From assembly GCA_947846985.1 (NCBI GenBank), contig CANTUZ010000005.1, positions 53,595,389 through 53,659,388 of the forward strand: a stretch of DNA of 64,000 bases, written 5' to 3'. The translations under genes were made by a program, and so were the position numbers. Position 1 is the first letter of the stretch. Every line of letters starts with the position of its first letter. The notes beneath the pieces were generated by a model. The model searched no databases. It was not told the origin of the DNA and worked only from the letters and a program-made list of their open reading frames with translations. This DNA comes from Fratercula arctica (Eukaryota > Chordata > Aves > Charadriiformes > Alcidae). Of this stretch, positions 1 to 14,674 are shown piece by piece.

Positions 1-2272
1 TGCTTCTAAGGGCAAAAAGAAGACCAGATAAACGAAAGTAATGCAACAATCAGTCTGTGCTATTGTTCTTGACAGTGTTTAGCAAAACAAAAAACAATTA
101 ATAAAAAAATAGTTAACAACATTTATTTTCAGCAAAGTATTAGTGAAAGATTTATGGAGAATGATTACAGGAAGATAAATGTGTTTTGCTTGTAATCTCA
201 AAGAAAATACTGCTGATTGTGATATCTTACGCCGCTCTTTAGCTGGTAAGAGTTAAGTCTTGTTAATATTGGCTGTGATTCCAGCCGTTAGAGAATGGAA
301 ATGGAAGGGATGGGGAGACTAAGAGCTTTGTTGAACCCTGTTTCAGCCATTAACATGCTGTGACGTTTGTATCTGACACAAGCTCCTGCGGCTCTGTCTT
401 TCACGACATTGTAAAGCACGCACCCACCCCGCCACATCCCTGTCAGGAGGAAGGGAGAATCCAACGGCAATACCTCTCTCATTTTTTTCCTGCGCAGGAA
501 AAATGACGTGGCTGTCTTTAAACTTCTCTGCTGCATTCAAAAATTCCTTTCTTTTTTTTTTTCCCGTCCCCCCCCAACCCTGTTCCAACCCTGACAATCA
601 GCTCTATGAATGGTCCAAAAAATGAAGATGATTTGGCCACTTCTGATTGCTACCTGTCTCCTGTTTACCCCTTTTTTCCTTTTTTCGGTATCCTATGTGT
701 TTCTGCACCTCTCCAGTTCCATTTTCGTTCCCTGTCCAGCCTTCCTCTTCTTTCTTCATGTTAAAAAATGTCTTCCTCTCATTGTCATCTACATTCTTCT
801 TTTTTCTAGAAGTGATTTCAGGACTGACTTCTTCATTCCTCCTGAAACTCTTTTTCCTTTCCTCCTCCTTTTTCCCCTTCAGTTTCTCTTCCCGAGAGTA
901 GCCCTTTGCTCTTTCCCCTCCCCAGGCTGCTCTCCCAGCACAGACCTGGGAGGGTCGGGGACTCTCCTCCGACGGTGTGACCTCTCTGGAGACACCGCGG
1001 GAGAGGCTGCCGGTGAGATTACACCACTGGCACTAGCACACATGGAAAGTGCCTTTTTCCAGCGCCTGCAAATAGCGGAATGGAGATTTTATCAGGGTTC
1101 TGCTTCTGCCTTATCATCCGCTCATGGTTAGCGCTAGGAAAAGCAGGGCAACTACTTTCTCGGGTCTCAATGAAATGGCTATTTGAGGCATTTATTAATT
1201 TATTTATTGGCAGACACAAAAGTTCGGGCTCGGAGACTGCTTGATTTGTTTCCACAAGCCTGTCAGAGATGCATTTAGGGTTAAACTTGCCTCAGTTACA
1301 CCATTTGAATCGCTGGCTTGGCAGACTCGCATGCACTTGTCACAGCGATTAAGGCTGACCTATGTATTTAGATGTGCAAAGTCATTTTGGCCTGTTGCAA
1401 TTTTTAAACTGCCCTTTTGCATTAGGGCAGCAGCTCCTTTTGTGGCATTAGCTCTGTGTGTCACTAGCTTTTTTTTTTTTTTACCTCAAATTTCATTGAC
1501 TGTTGAGATCCAAGCACGCAAGTTTTCCTCTTACACACGAAGGGAAACCCATTTATCCTATTTTCTGCCTGATAAGCCAGGTTATGCATGATCTTCCCAC
1601 ACATAACACTCCAAGCCCCCTTTTCATCCAAGTGCTGTGGCCCTGTATTTATGCATTTCCATTCCAGGGTTGCTCTTCATTGGTAAAAGGGATGTTTCAG
1701 ATTAGTGAGGGAATGAGTAGGGAACTATTCGTACCTGACGTACTCACTCGGTGGCAGGCGAAACGGGCTGTTCGCTAAGAGGTGGTTTGCATTGCCTTAC
1801 AGTATGGTTTGCTACACATTGTGCTTTGTTGTTTAGCAAACAAATTGGTGCACTCTTCACGCCAAACATCTGCGAGTGAAAGGTACATGCAACTCTGTAC
1901 AGCTTAGTACACGCCTGAAATGATGCGCCAGAGTCCGTAATGACCTCCCCACCATGCATGCATTAGTTTGCATGAGTCCTAAAATCAAGAAAGCATCAAA
2001 CAGCCATTTAACAGTGTATTTCACACATCAAGCTTCAAATTCAGACGAGGTTCTAATCACTTTATAAATCCTATTTATTGAAGAAATTCACACTGTCTTG
2101 TCATATTGGCTTGTACCGCTTCTCTGCAGAGTCCTCTGTAAAGGTCAACAAAACGATACACATTCAAACATAATTTGTAAGAGTTATCTTTAGAAAATTT
2201 CTCAGAGGAGGCGTAGTTTTTGGCCCTTGATCATGTCTAGGCACAAAACTCTGTTGATATATTTGACAAAAT

Positions 2273-2639
2273 AGCCTGGAGAAGAGAAGACTGAGAGGGG
2301 ATCTCATCAATGCTTATTAATATCTAAAGGGTGGTGTCAAGAGGATGGGGTCAGACTTTTTTCGGTGGTGCCCGGAGACAGGACAAGGGGCAATGGGCAC
2401 AATCTGGAACACAGGAAATTCCATCTCAGCATGAGGAAAAACTTCTTTACCTTGAGGGTGGCAGAGCACTGGAACAGGCTGCCCAGAGAGGGTGTGGAGT
2501 CTCCTTCTCTGGAGATATTCCAAACCCACCTGGACGCGTTCCTGTCCACCCTGCTCTAGATGAACCTGCTTTGGCAGGGGGTTGGACTAGATGATCTCCA
2601 GAGGTCCCTTCCAACCCCTACCATTCTGTGATTCTGTGA
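2273..2639 (+). mobile_element. CR1 LINE fragment, 3' end, sense orientation
   Basis: The sequence has the standard avian CR1 3' blocks in order: GCCTGGAGAAGAGAAGACTG, a GGACAAGGGGCAATGG block, AGGAAAAACTTCTTTAC, CTGCCCAGAGAGG and GGTTGGACTAGATGATCTCC. It ends with two ATTCTGTG octamers. It is truncated at its 5' end and has no intact open frame. It lies in PRIMA1 intron 3 or its downstream region, opposite to the gene. Confidence 0.93.
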
Positions 2640-5600
2640 AAACCCTCCCTGCCAGCTTTGGCTACTGGTATACATTTGGCACAGCCCTACTGTCTGCAAG
2701 GCAGTTGTGTGGTAGAGTACTAGCGGAGGGTTTCACCTTGTGTCTCACTTGTACACAAGAAAATCTCTATATATGACTTTTCAGACAAAATCAAGCAAAA
2801 GCTGAGCAGGCTATTAATTTAATCAGAACTTCATTATGCCTTGTTATTTATAGGCTTATTGAAGGTTTGAGGAGAATAGATCACCTAGAAATGGGAATAA
2901 AAGTCTTGTCCAGAAGAGTAAACTACAACAGAGTTTAAAAGACACAATGCAATCCACATGCTCATACTCTTCAAGGTGCTTTGTGCTTGGAAGAGATGAG
3001 AGTTAAGAATAAAACCTGATTTCATAAGACAAGCCTGAGCTTTGCAAACCTGTTTCCTGCTGCCTACCTCCATAGCAATGTCTCTGTTGAGTGCCAGTGC
3101 ACCGTGGCCAGCATCTGGGAAGGCTGGTCCCCAGGGAAACCCAGCCAAGCTAGGAGAGGGTGGCTTTGGGCTGGCAGCAGAGAAATGAAGGGATCTTAAA
3201 TTCACCTCCTTCTGGGGTCCCCATACATGACTCAGCACTGCCAGGAGACGCCTGCATCCACTCAGGATTTGCTGCCCTGGAGTATCCTCCAAGGGAAACA
3301 CCTATCCTGTTTCTTACAAAACGGGAATAGAGTGTCATTCTTCTTTTAAAATGCAGTTAGAGGAGGAAAGGCCGCTTTGCCCTCCCCGCCGTGCGTTGTT
3401 AGAGGCGATGCCCAATGCTCAGAAGACCACAGTGCACCTCCAACTCCTTCCTACCACCACCAAAGCTGCTACTGAGCTCTGCGGGCAGCCCCACTTCTGC
3501 ATGTCACAGCACAGGGCTGCGCTAGGGGGAAAGATGTTCTACCGGCGAGCATCACCAGGGCTTGTCTGCCCCTCCTGTGTTGGTGGTGGCATGTGCCGGG
3601 TCATGTGTGTGTCTGCCGGTCCCCAAGGCAAAGCAGCAGAAGGGAAGAGGCAAATCAGAGAGCTGGAGATGTATTGCTTATACGTGCAGCGACTTCAAAG
3701 CTCTTCTCCATACCGATGAATATTTCATTAGCTATCAACACATAAAAATTAATGATTTTCAATAAAATTGGGTCTCATACGACACACCCATTTGCTTCAT
3801 AGGATTGGTCTATCCTGAGGTGCCCCCAGTGCACAGCCGAAATATCCCATCTACTGATATACCAGTAGAGACCCAACTGCAGCAGCATCTTCCTGGCTTA
3901 CAAAAGTTGCCCAAGAAACAGGGTAAATACCTGGTAGGTATATTTTCACTCAGCTTCATCCCCTGGGCTAGGATGCTAGCAGTATCTATGGCAGCTCTGT
4001 TTAGAGCTCTTGGCTAGACTTTGCTGCTGGAAGCCCAGACAAGATGATGTGTGGGCTACAGTCACGCTTCAAAGACATCCTTATTTAGCAGATACAGGAG
4101 AGAAAAGGAAGAATAAATTTTGTAGCGTTGTTCAATTATTGGACCATCTCTCCCAGTAACCTAAATGTTTGTAAGAACATAAAGAACATGAATGGGGGCT
4201 GTTTACATCTCAGTGCTGTGCGCGTTCATCAGACAGCTGTTTGATTGATGCTGGCCATCGGCCACCAGAGGTGAATCAGTTCCCGTGATAGCAACTGGTG
4301 GGAGAAGCGAACTTGCTTTCTAAGACTGGTCTGTGAACAGGGCCCCTGCTGGAGGCGCTCAGTGCACTGACAACAGTTGCTTTCTGGGACATAGCCATCA
4401 AATTTGTGTGCAGCCGCCCACCACGAGCCTTGCCTAATGACTAACCTGGGCTGGCCAGCCTGGCGCTGTGGCCCAGACACATGGGGCTCATGTTAAAGAA
4501 GGACACTTCTCTGGACACAGTTTTCAGAGTCATGGAAAGAGAGTCACATTCTGACTTCTCCATTCGATCTGTCTCAGAGGAACCATAAAAATTCAATCTG
4601 GCTATTTTTTAGTTGGCAATGTGAAGCCAGAAATCAAAAAAGAAACCCTAATGATGAAAATTCTCTGAGACCTTAGTTTTTCTCTATTAAATTAGTTAAC
4701 AGCCACATGCGGACCATCTCTCTGTCCAGAAAACAAGCAGCATACTATTCATTACTTGTAGGAAGAGGTTACTGGCTCAGCTACCTCCCACGTTCAAAGC
4801 AAATGTTTCACAGTAATAATGAAAACCAGCTCCATTTGGAAAACTCTCAGCACTGCACTCACTACTGCTCAAGGTTTGTCGAGGACCGATGTTCAATACT
4901 CTCAGTCTCCCAAGGCTTTTACGTGTGTTCCCTGTATTTCCATCTCCAGTCTGGTAAGTCAGATAGTCCAGCATCTAAAAGACACAAACTGTCTTGCCGC
5001 GGTGTTTGTTACTTACTATCCCAATAAGTGATGTTTTTTACTTACTCTTCCAAACTAGAAAGTTTTTATAGGTAACCTGGATGACGTTACCTGCACTGTT
5101 TGGAAGGACTATGTATATTGGGTTACTTTCCACTTTGAACACCTGATGGAGGTCTCCTTTTTCAAGCTGCATTGCCCCTTTGCTCCTTTTCTCTTTTGTG
5201 AATCAGCAAAGGCCATTCTTTCCCTAGAGACCTTTGAGTACTTCGGTCTTAGCCAGACTAGTGGTCAGCTTTCTGGAGAAAGTAAGCAAACAATTTTTAA
5301 TGTCTTCAGGCCTTTCCTGTCTCTCCTATGTGGAGAAGGGGAGAAGATTTGTACAAGTGCATGTACTAGGACCATTATGCAAAACGGGAAAGTCTCTTTC
5401 ACAGCACTGCAAGTCATGTTGCATCAATAGGCTTTGATCTAGCCCCAAGATACCATCTCCTAAGGAGCATTTCTTCTCTTCTGGCTGTTCGCATGAGCTT
5501 TTTTCAAGCCTGCAATTCATGGCTAATTTGGCTCTCCCTCACAGCCATTTTTAAATGACCAGTTTCTGGAGTATATTTAAGGCCCCGGAGGCTTGTGGGC

Positions 5601-7490
5601 GATTTCTGTTTTGGGGTGTCTCACGCTCCCCTGTGACAATCAAATCCCACTTGCTGTGCATAGATTGAAGATCTACCCTTTGCTGAGTGCTTCTCTCAGG
5701 GGGAAACAAAAACAATAAATCCATACGGAGCCGCTCTGCAGCCATTCATCAGCACTTAGAGGTTCCCTGAGCTGGTACGCTCGGGTGCGAAATGTGGTGG
5801 GCCGATCTCTTTCTGCAGAAGTGCGTCTATCCCAGCCTGCTGAAGTCGCTCGGGGTATACCTGAAGGGAGGACTCGGCCTGTTCAGATTGCAAGTAATTG
5901 AAACAGATTGCTGAGCCACACGTGTAATTTAAGAAGTGCGAGTTTAGGCTTCATTTATTTTCAGCAGTGCAAAGTCAGAGTAATTCCACAGACTTCGGTG
6001 GACTTGAGGAGGATTTGTTCTGGTGTTACAAAGGAAGATCTGTCCCTGGGAGACTAAGGTGATGCAATCACTTTTCCTACTAGGTCTTCAATTAAGCTAA
6101 CTTCAGAACTATGCTCCTACACAAAACCAATCCTAAGGAAGAGAAGCAGCTCCACTATTAAGATACAGGCCTATTAACCAACATAATTGATAAAAGTACT
6201 TTCAGTGACTCCTCACATCACAATCCATTCTTTGCATTCCCTATAATGATCTTTAAAAGGTTTTATTGACTGGAGGGATATTACAGCTGATGTTATCCAT
6301 CGAGTGTTCTCAGTGCAGAATACATCATCGGTATGTTTTGATGACAAAAAGAAAAAAAATGAATGGGCCTAATGTAAAAAAATGAGCTCATGTTGCCAGC
6401 CTTCCAGCCTGGCAAAAAGCCACTAAATGAAAAAAGGAGAAGATATTAAATGTATGGAATGAAGGCACCTGCTTCAAACAAAACAAAACCATGTCTGGAG
6501 GATGGCCACGACCGTGGACGTGCCTGGCAGCATGCTATGTGCTGGCAGAGTCCTTTGGGGATGAGCTGGGCACGCTCCTGCTCCTCAAAGGCCTGTCCTG
6601 CCCCAGAGCAGTGTAAACAGCTAAGGAACGTGCATGGAGCTCGGCTCGTGGTGCACCACAGTCTGCCAGGCAATGCAGAAACAGCCTGGGATTATCCATA
6701 CATATGTACGTCCTTACAAAAATACATCTATTGGAGGGCGAAATGGAAGAGGGAAAGGTGCAGGAATCCCCTGCCACTGGCTCACTGCTGGTGGCCTGTG
6801 CTCCGGGTCAGGGTGGCCATCAGCACAGGAAAAACGGGGGGCTGGAATAACAAGGGGCAGAGAGAGGAGATGAGCGAGGGCTGCTCTTCACTGCTCTCTC
6901 GCCGTCTCTGAAGGCCGGTATGCCTCTCACCAGCCAAGTGAATGTAGATATCACCATTTTAGGCACTGGACTTTTCCACCTCCAAAACAAAGTTGATCTG
7001 TGCTACTTTGTGCCCAGATTTTTTGCTGAATGTAGATAACTGCCTTGCTATTTGATCCTTTGCAAACATAAGCACAAACCTGAATGATGGACTCGATCCA
7101 TGCAGAGGAACAAAGCTACTGCTATTTCACAGAATCGTTTAAATAGAACTTCAAAAAATTATTTAAATAGTAATGGTTAATTTCTGTGCAGATGAACCAA
7201 AATTCTCTGCAGATTTTCCATTATAGAAATGTATTTAATAGAAGAGTGTCTGCAACACAAATAAATGCAAGGAGCTGAGAAAAAAAAAAAAAACAAAACA
7301 CCTAAAACTTGTAAAATGAAGTGACCTTTGCAACTATCTAGATCATTTTGCATTTGAGGCAATCTGTCTCTGCCACCAGCTAGAGTAAGACCACTGATTT
7401 CCAAGCAGCTGCTTCTGAATTTCTCCACTCACAAAAAAGAGTCTGCAGAGCCAGACCCTTCTCGTTGCAGGATAAATGCAAACCCCAGTA

Positions 7491-7816
7491 CCTAAAGGGG
7501 GCCTACAGGAAAGATGGGGACAAACTTTTTAGCAGGGCCTGTTGTGATATGACAAGGGGTAATGGCTGTAAACGAAAACAGGGAAGATTTAGATAGCTAT
7601 AAGGAAGAATTTTTTTTACAATGAGGGTGGTGAGACACTGGCCCAGGTTGCCCAGAGAGGTGGTGGAGGCCCCATCCCTGGAAACATTCCAGGTCAGGTC
7701 GGACGGGGCTCTGAGCAACCTGATCTAGTTGAAGATGTCCCTGCTCATGGCAGGGGGTTGGACTAGGTGACCTTTAAAGGTCCCTTCCAACCCAAACTAT
7801 TTTATGATTCTGTGAT
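7491..7816 (+). mobile_element. CR1 LINE fragment, 3' end, sense orientation
   Basis: It begins near CTAAAGGGGGCCTACAGGAA and runs through the ACAATGAGGGTGGTGAGACACTGG-type block, TTGCCCAGAGAGGTGG and CAACCTGATCTAGTTGAAGA. It ends TTTTATGATTCTGTGAT. The diagnostic block 'tgatctagttgaagatgtcc' is shared with the copy at 34622-35241, so the two belong to the same subfamily. It is 5'-truncated and non-coding. Confidence 0.93.
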
Positions 7817-8271
7817 TTAGCCAACAGCTCTCCAAGCTGGACAAACCAGGAGCATCGTTCTCCATCCCAGCCATACTGGAGGGGGTGGCCATGTGCCAGC
7901 CGGTGGAGGGGACAGTGGCGTCGGAGCGAGGTAAGCATGCGGCGGAGCAGGACCACCCCGGCAGATGCCATCTTCTCCCACCCCCTGCCCAGCATGGCTC
8001 TCCCGAGCGGGGAGCTGCGCGCTGCTTAGCAACCCCGGAGCACGATAAATATTTAGCGGTAAGTACTGGAGGGTGCAGAGAAGGAAGGACAGAGAAATCA
8101 GAGCGTGCAGCCACACGAGTGGTGGCAGCACGGCTGCGAGGGGCTCAAGGGTGGCTGCAAGAGACTGACGTGTGCCTGAGGAACGTCGCAGCTCTGCGAA
8201 GGGGGACCCTGTCAGCACCATTTCCCCCCCCCGGCAGTGTGGCTGCATGGCAGCAAACAGCCCAGCAAGGT

Positions 8272-8297
8272 GGGGGGGGTGTGTGTGTGTGTGTGTG
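8272..8297. repeat. G8 followed by (TG)n microsatellite
   Basis: GGGGGGGG runs directly into about nine TG units. It lies in a locally GC-rich patch (about 7860-8740) in PRIMA1 intron 3. The antisense frame reads a His-Thr repeat, which is an artefact. Confidence 0.9.
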
Positions 8298-10880
8298 ATG
8301 TGACCTCCCTTCAGAGCCCCGAAACCAGCTGGTGTGGACAAGCACCCCTGAGCCTTCCTTTACCAACAGCTGCTCCCAGCCAGGGCACGGAAAAGCTGAG
8401 GTCTTGTTTGCACACCAGGTTGTGACTAATCAGACGAGGGTGTGAAACTAATGCACATAAATGACAGTGGGAAATACAACTGCTGTGGTCGGATGCCTTG
8501 TTACCTCTGGCTGAGATTCCCCGCACAGGAGGACGCGTGTCCAAGCGCAGCTCCTGCCGCTCCCGGAGCTCTACCTTTCCCCAGGGTCTCAGCGCACGGA
8601 AGTCCGGCTTAGAGCCAGGCATCAAAACCAAAGCCAGCACAAGCCACAAATTAGGGGATCCAAGGGTGGCACCAAGCCAAGGCTGCCGGCCAGAAGCGTG
8701 CCGAAAGGTCAGGTGGGAAGGAGGTACCTTCTGCACGGTCAAACCTGGGGCAAAATGGGGGTGATGCAGGAAACAAAGCTCTGCAGAAAACAAGGGAAGG
8801 CAGAGACTGGGGGAAAAAATGGGGTATACACACAGGGCTGAATAGTCCCGAGCGTACTGACAGTCGTTGGATGCATGTGATGGGCAGGGGACCGACTGGT
8901 GCTTGGCTGCTCCACGGTCAGGTCTAGAGCAGACTGAGTCCGGGCAGAGCCTGCCTGGGGCAGCGTGGGGCACGCGTGGGCATGGCTGGGGCATTCCCAT
9001 ACTTTTCTGGCTTTCTCATTCTAACTTTTGGGGTTTTTAGAGCTCCTGCAAATCCACCCTGTCCACTGAACCCACTGGGAGCTGCAGTTGTTCAGCCACT
9101 GGAGAAATCAGGTGTTACTGCTTTTACTCCAGTTGCACTGCAAATCCTTCGTGGAAAGGAAAAGGGGGCCATAAAGGCACCCAGCAAGTTCCTATGGGAT
9201 TCTCATTGCGTAGAGGGAATTTCTGGGTGATACAGAGCTGGAGTAATGGATCTACGCTCCCATCCCACTACCATGGGTACAATTTCCCTTGAATAAAAAA
9301 AAAAATGTTGTCCCGGGCACCCCAGGGTCCTGTGCTGGGTTCTTGCAGGCTGTAACAAACACAGGCCTAAGCTCAGACGTCCCAGATAATGAAGTCAAAA
9401 ACTTCCTTCAAATGTCCCTGCACACTGTGCTGGGTATATCTCAGCCACAGCTGTGGCTTTTCACCAGCAGGGTCAGCCAGAAGTGCCCTCATGCCAGCTT
9501 GTAAAAAACTATGATTGGTTTAAAAATTATATGAATTTCTAAGAAAAATGTATTGCTTTGCCTTACAGGATTTTGAATATGTAAGAGTCTTGAGTTTAAA
9601 GTCAATTTTTAGACTAGCAGGTGAAGAGAACCTTGATCTCATATTTATTCAGATTTCTTCAGAAGTTATGGCTTCAGGAAAGAATGTAATAAACAGCTCA
9701 CGGTAAACCTGGCAACTCTCCTATATGTTTCAAAACTTTGGTATCCACTTGTACCTTCTAAGTGTGCTGGGGTAAATCAGGAATAGTTCAACCAATACAG
9801 TTAGACCAGCATGAGTGTTATATTCTGGCATGAGCCTGTGAATTCCACCCGTGGCCATTTACAGAGTTGCACCGGGGCAGTAACTGTACGATACTGGAAT
9901 CCATTGCACGACTCCTGCCCGTTCAATGTGGTACCCTCGTCTGCAGTAGAAAACATAAAAACGGCCAGTTTGTTTCTGGTCACAGTGAAAAGCTAATTGA
10001 TCTCAGGATAGGCCACAATGCTCTACAGATTTCTGTTGGCATCTTCCTCAATACACCACAAATTAGGATTGAACAAGTGAAAAATGATCCATAGGAGAGT
10101 ATTCTGTGAAACACTGGATCACTTGTTTTACGCTAAAGACTAAAGCCTCCTGAAGGCTTCCAGTGTTCCAGTTATGAGAAACAGTGGGGCAATTTTATCC
10201 ATTTATGACAGCAAACTTTCTCCCCAGCAGAATGTGACTTTGGTATAACTTAAAAGACACAGAGCAATCCTGCCCTGTAATAGTTATGGAAACATGTAGT
10301 GCTTATAAAAATCCCAGACTGACAGCCCTGAAGAGCAGATCCTCCTGCTTATCCGACCGACACGTACTGCACAGGCAACAGCAAAACAAACTTTCCTGCA
10401 CAGCACTGCCCATGGGGCTTGGCTCAGCCATCTCTCCGCATGAAAGGCTATTTTATCCACTTTACTCATCAGCGCTTGACCTGTCAAATGAACCTGCTAA
10501 CAAGTAGCAGCAATACTTTTGCTCTTCTACTTCAAAAAACGAAGCCAACCCTTCTTCATCTTGATGCACCCAAAAAACATTGGGCAGCGCCAACTATTAG
10601 TTCCCCATCCAAAATCCCCAGTGATGCCACTGAATCAGCACAATGAATATGGCAGAGCTCTGGCATCTTCACTGAGCTTGAGTCAAGTTGTAAAGCTGTT
10701 CAGCAACTTGTCTCATACATACGACCCTGGAAAGTGTTGCACAACCAACACCCAGACTTCAATACTCTGGAAGAACAACTGCTTTTCCTTGTATAGCACT
10801 CAGTTTTCATCAAGCTGGGCTACATTTATTTTAATAAATAGCACTAGCTTTGAAAGAATACAAGAAAACCAACAAGAACT

Positions 10881-11036
10881 CAGAGAGGTTGTGGACTCTC
10901 CATCTATGGAGATACTCAAAACCCACCTGGACACAGACCTGGACAACCTGCTCTAGCTGACTCTGTCAGAGCAGAAGGTTAGACTAGATGATCTCAAGCT
11001 GTCCCTTCCAACCCCAACCATTCTGTCATTCTATGA
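10881..11036 (+). mobile_element. CR1 LINE fragment, short 3' end
   Basis: About 156 bases match the last part of CR1: CAGAGAGGTTGTGGACTCTC, ACCCACCTGGACACAGACCT, CAACCTGCTCTAGCTGAC, AGACTAGATGATCTCAAG, and degraded end octamers (CATTCTGTCATTCTATGA). It is more diverged than its neighbours, consistent with an older insertion. Confidence 0.9.
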
Positions 11037-14000
11037 ACTCATTTTTTGATGGATAAAAAATGGGGTTTCCTGCAGAAAGACTGGTTGTTCTGGGTATTTA
11101 AATTGTCATTAGTAGATCATCTGCAACCTCATTCCAAGGATGGGAGTAAACTCACCACTGGCAGATGATTAGGCATAGAGGCTAAGCTACACATGGGCTT
11201 CGGTTAGAGGTGACAGAAGACCTGGACAGTGGTGCTCAGTGGTAGATGCTGATTGTGTTGTTGATAAGCATCAACATTCAGCCAGTGCAAAAGACAATCA
11301 GGCTACAGGGTGACTGTCTTTTTTCCTTGCTTTTCCAAAATTTTGAAGTTTGTCTTTCTTTCAGCTGCCCTTAGTGACATTCCCAGGTCTTCCTGATGAA
11401 GACCATATTCCCTTTTGAATGGCATTTCTTAGGGGCTGACCTCTTTTGCAGAGCTGAGTTGGTTTGATGTCAACAAATTGCATCAAAGACACTGATCTGC
11501 CCCCACAGACCTTCTTCTTCTTCCCTTTGAGTGTCCCTCACTCAACCAGTAATATTAACTCAGCTTTTCCACCAACTATCTTCATCTTCTGAGTAATTAC
11601 CATCTTTCCAGGCACCTGCTGAGAATTAAGGCACCACTTCAGTACGAACCCTTCTAATGTGTCAGAGAGGATAGAAGAGATTAACGATCTCAATTCACCT
11701 TGACCTGTCTGTCATCAGCCCTGCCGTGCATATCCACTTCAAAGTGATTAAGTAAGTTTAGGACGCTCTTCTGCCTTCTCTCCCTGCATTGAAAAGCATT
11801 GTTTTGTTGCAATTAATAATGACTTTGGACTAGATTGTGCTCACCCTCGGTGCTTCTCATAGGAGATGGCCATGTGGAGGACTACACAGTCCTTGTCCTT
11901 TGGGGGAGCGAGTGGTGCTGGGGGAGAGGTGCGGGGCCACGGCCTGCTGAGCAGGACATACACCCCTGCGCCATGGGACACATTCTTCCATACACAGCAG
12001 CTCTCTACAGCCCCAAATCCCACTTTTTACCCTCTTTAAACAAGCCTCGGTGTTTTCCCCTCTCAAGCACCTGCCTCATTTTGTTAAACAAAACCAAATT
12101 CCTGAACCTTGCTCCCGCTACTGACACCTTGCAGTATACAGGGCTCATAAATCATACGCTGAGTACCCTAGAAAATAACCTGAGCAATGAATTTTAAGGC
12201 AGTTTAAATATGACCTGTCATTTTATTTCAGTACAATGTTTTCTTCCATTTAATTATTATTTGAAGGTGAACTCAGCGCCTATTTAAGGAAGTGCATATG
12301 TAGGCATTTATGGCACCTTTATCCCAAGCTACGGAACACATACAAAACTGTTGCGGCTCGACAAAGTTAGAGTAGTGAGTAAAAGGTATATCATGCAAAA
12401 CTTTGCTATCACCAGCCTGCTTTCTCTGCTGACTTAGCAAGCGGGGTTTTTGGCAGCAAACCCTGTGGTACGTCTGAGAGCAGAGGTATGCATCCTACCT
12501 AAAATCCTGCAGAACCCAGGAGTCACATCCCAACAGGCTGCTCATTTCAGACTACGTGGATGTTCTGGAGATATTAAGTACAGGGTTTTCACACGTTGGG
12601 AAACCATGTGGAACACCTCCTGCCAGGTTGCATAGCTGGCGCATCAGCTGGCACGGAGACCAGGATGCTCAGCTTTGCTTTCCCCTTCGAGGTTTGAGAG
12701 GTGGCTCCAGTATCTTAATTTTATACAGGGAGCCAGGGATTTATTTTTCCCCTTTTATGTAAATATCTTTACTCCCCTCACAGACACTGATGCGCCAGAG
12801 AGCTGCAGAAACAGGATTACATACTGCAGGGCCCTCTCTCCCCTGTCTCAGTTGCTTATTTACCAAACAACTCCCGTTAATCCTCTTTGCTGCGTTTACT
12901 CCCCACTTCCCTCCGGTCTTACTGTCTTACTATCATTCAGGTGCTGCTTAAGAAGCAGCCACCTCCAGAGCTGATTAAAATGAATCGAGCGGCGCTGATT
13001 GCTTTTGGATCCGCACCCATTTACACCAGATGAAGGTTTGTTAGAGCTGCCGGCATTCACAGCGCACGAGCCCGAGTCCAGTCCACCAACCACGTAATAC
13101 TGAAACGACCCAGCGTCCTCCGGCCTCTGCTAGTTTATGAATTGTCCTCGGACTTCCTGCTTTTATGACAGTCTTCCAGGGAAAAAGAAAGAACGGCAGG
13201 CTTTTACAAACAAAGAAATGCTAGAGAAATACATGGAGGTATCGCGGGCGTTGAAGCAGGTATTTGTCTGCTCTCGCTACGTGTTACAGGAATCACTGGT
13301 TGTGGGATCACTTTCCTTACCCACAAAATGAGCAGAAATTTCCCGCTGCTTCCAACGGGTCCGAGCCCTGGCCAGCGAGGGATTACGCCTGTCCAAGAAA
13401 TCTGCAAATGTCACAGGCTGTGACTGCTGCTGGCCCCAGGTGCCAATCCTTAAAATTTTTCTATTGTGCCATGGAAAAGTTTCTTAGGAGAAAATTCACA
13501 TTTTTTTTAAAAGAGGAAATATCCCTCTGTCGCCCAAACCGGAGAAAATAGCTCTTCCCCCGCTGCCAAACTGAGGGTGCTATCGCCATGTGTGTGACCA
13601 CGCTGCAGCACAACATGGTACCACGTGCGATGTCCTCTGGTGCTGGATCTGTGCAGTAGCACACATCTGTACCGCTGTGCCCAGACACCAGCAGCGCACA
13701 GGGGATATTTAGAGGCTGCTTTAAGAGCCTTCAAAGAATTACACCGCATGTATTTTCCCAAGAGTTTAACCTATCTGGCCGTGCTCTGAGTTTTCAAGAC
13801 AATTGACACATGTTGGTATTAGTTCCCTCAGGGACCAGAGAGGTCAAGTCCACCCACTGGAATGGATCTCAGTATTTCTTACGACCGTTTCATACTGGGA
13901 GAACCTTAGTATTTCCAGAGGACACGCAGGGATGGAGATAAGCAACATGCTGGCTTGGTTCTGGTAGTCATTTTATACAAAGATTCACAGATCCACTAGG

Positions 14001-14674
14001 TTGTAGCCTTAGTGCCTAAAATTGGTGATATGCTAAAGTTTTAGCTTTTACAAAGGAAAACAAACCACCCCAGGAGAAACAGTTTTTATACTGATCGAAT
14101 AAAAATACAGTTGAGTGATGATACATTGAGGATAGTCACTCCCTCTCTTCCTTCTACAGAAAAGCAGACATGAGGGAGTTTGATTGGATCTGGCCCTTTG
14201 AAACCAGTAAATGAGATTTTAACTTAAGCACAATAGGATTTTTCTTTTTCTTTCTACTTCAAATTTGATTCTTATGAGAGTGAGGGATTAATACAACAGA
14301 TCCAAGCCCTGTGCGAGAAATCTCTGCCTGCACTTTCTTACTAAAACATTTAACTCTTGCTACACCCTACAACCAGATGACTGCTGTTATTTCGCTCTCC
14401 AGCACCTCTTCAGTGCTTATACTGCTAATTAAGCTGAGCCGTATGCTTTAGGCTAAATAGGATATAGATAGCATTGATGGTCAGGCTGTAAACCCCATTT
14501 CATTTAGAAGACTAACAAGCAGAAAATCAAGTTATTCCAGTTAGGCTTTTGCAATACTCTCCTGTAATACTTATGGATTTGTCACTGGGAGATATATACC
14601 ATATACGTCTACTATGGGAGATACATAGGCTCTACTATAGGTAGGATACATGGGATATAGACAGATTAGATGGT

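Noticed and set aside
610..1131. Plus-strand 173-codon Phe/Leu/Ser-rich frame
   Set aside because: It comes from a C/T-rich stretch. The hydrophobic look follows from composition, and there is no splice or homology support.
8311..9000. Minus-strand 229-codon frame
   Set aside because: It lies in a GC-rich patch where other frames overlap on both strands. It has no recognisable domain, and its composition is like shuffled sequence.
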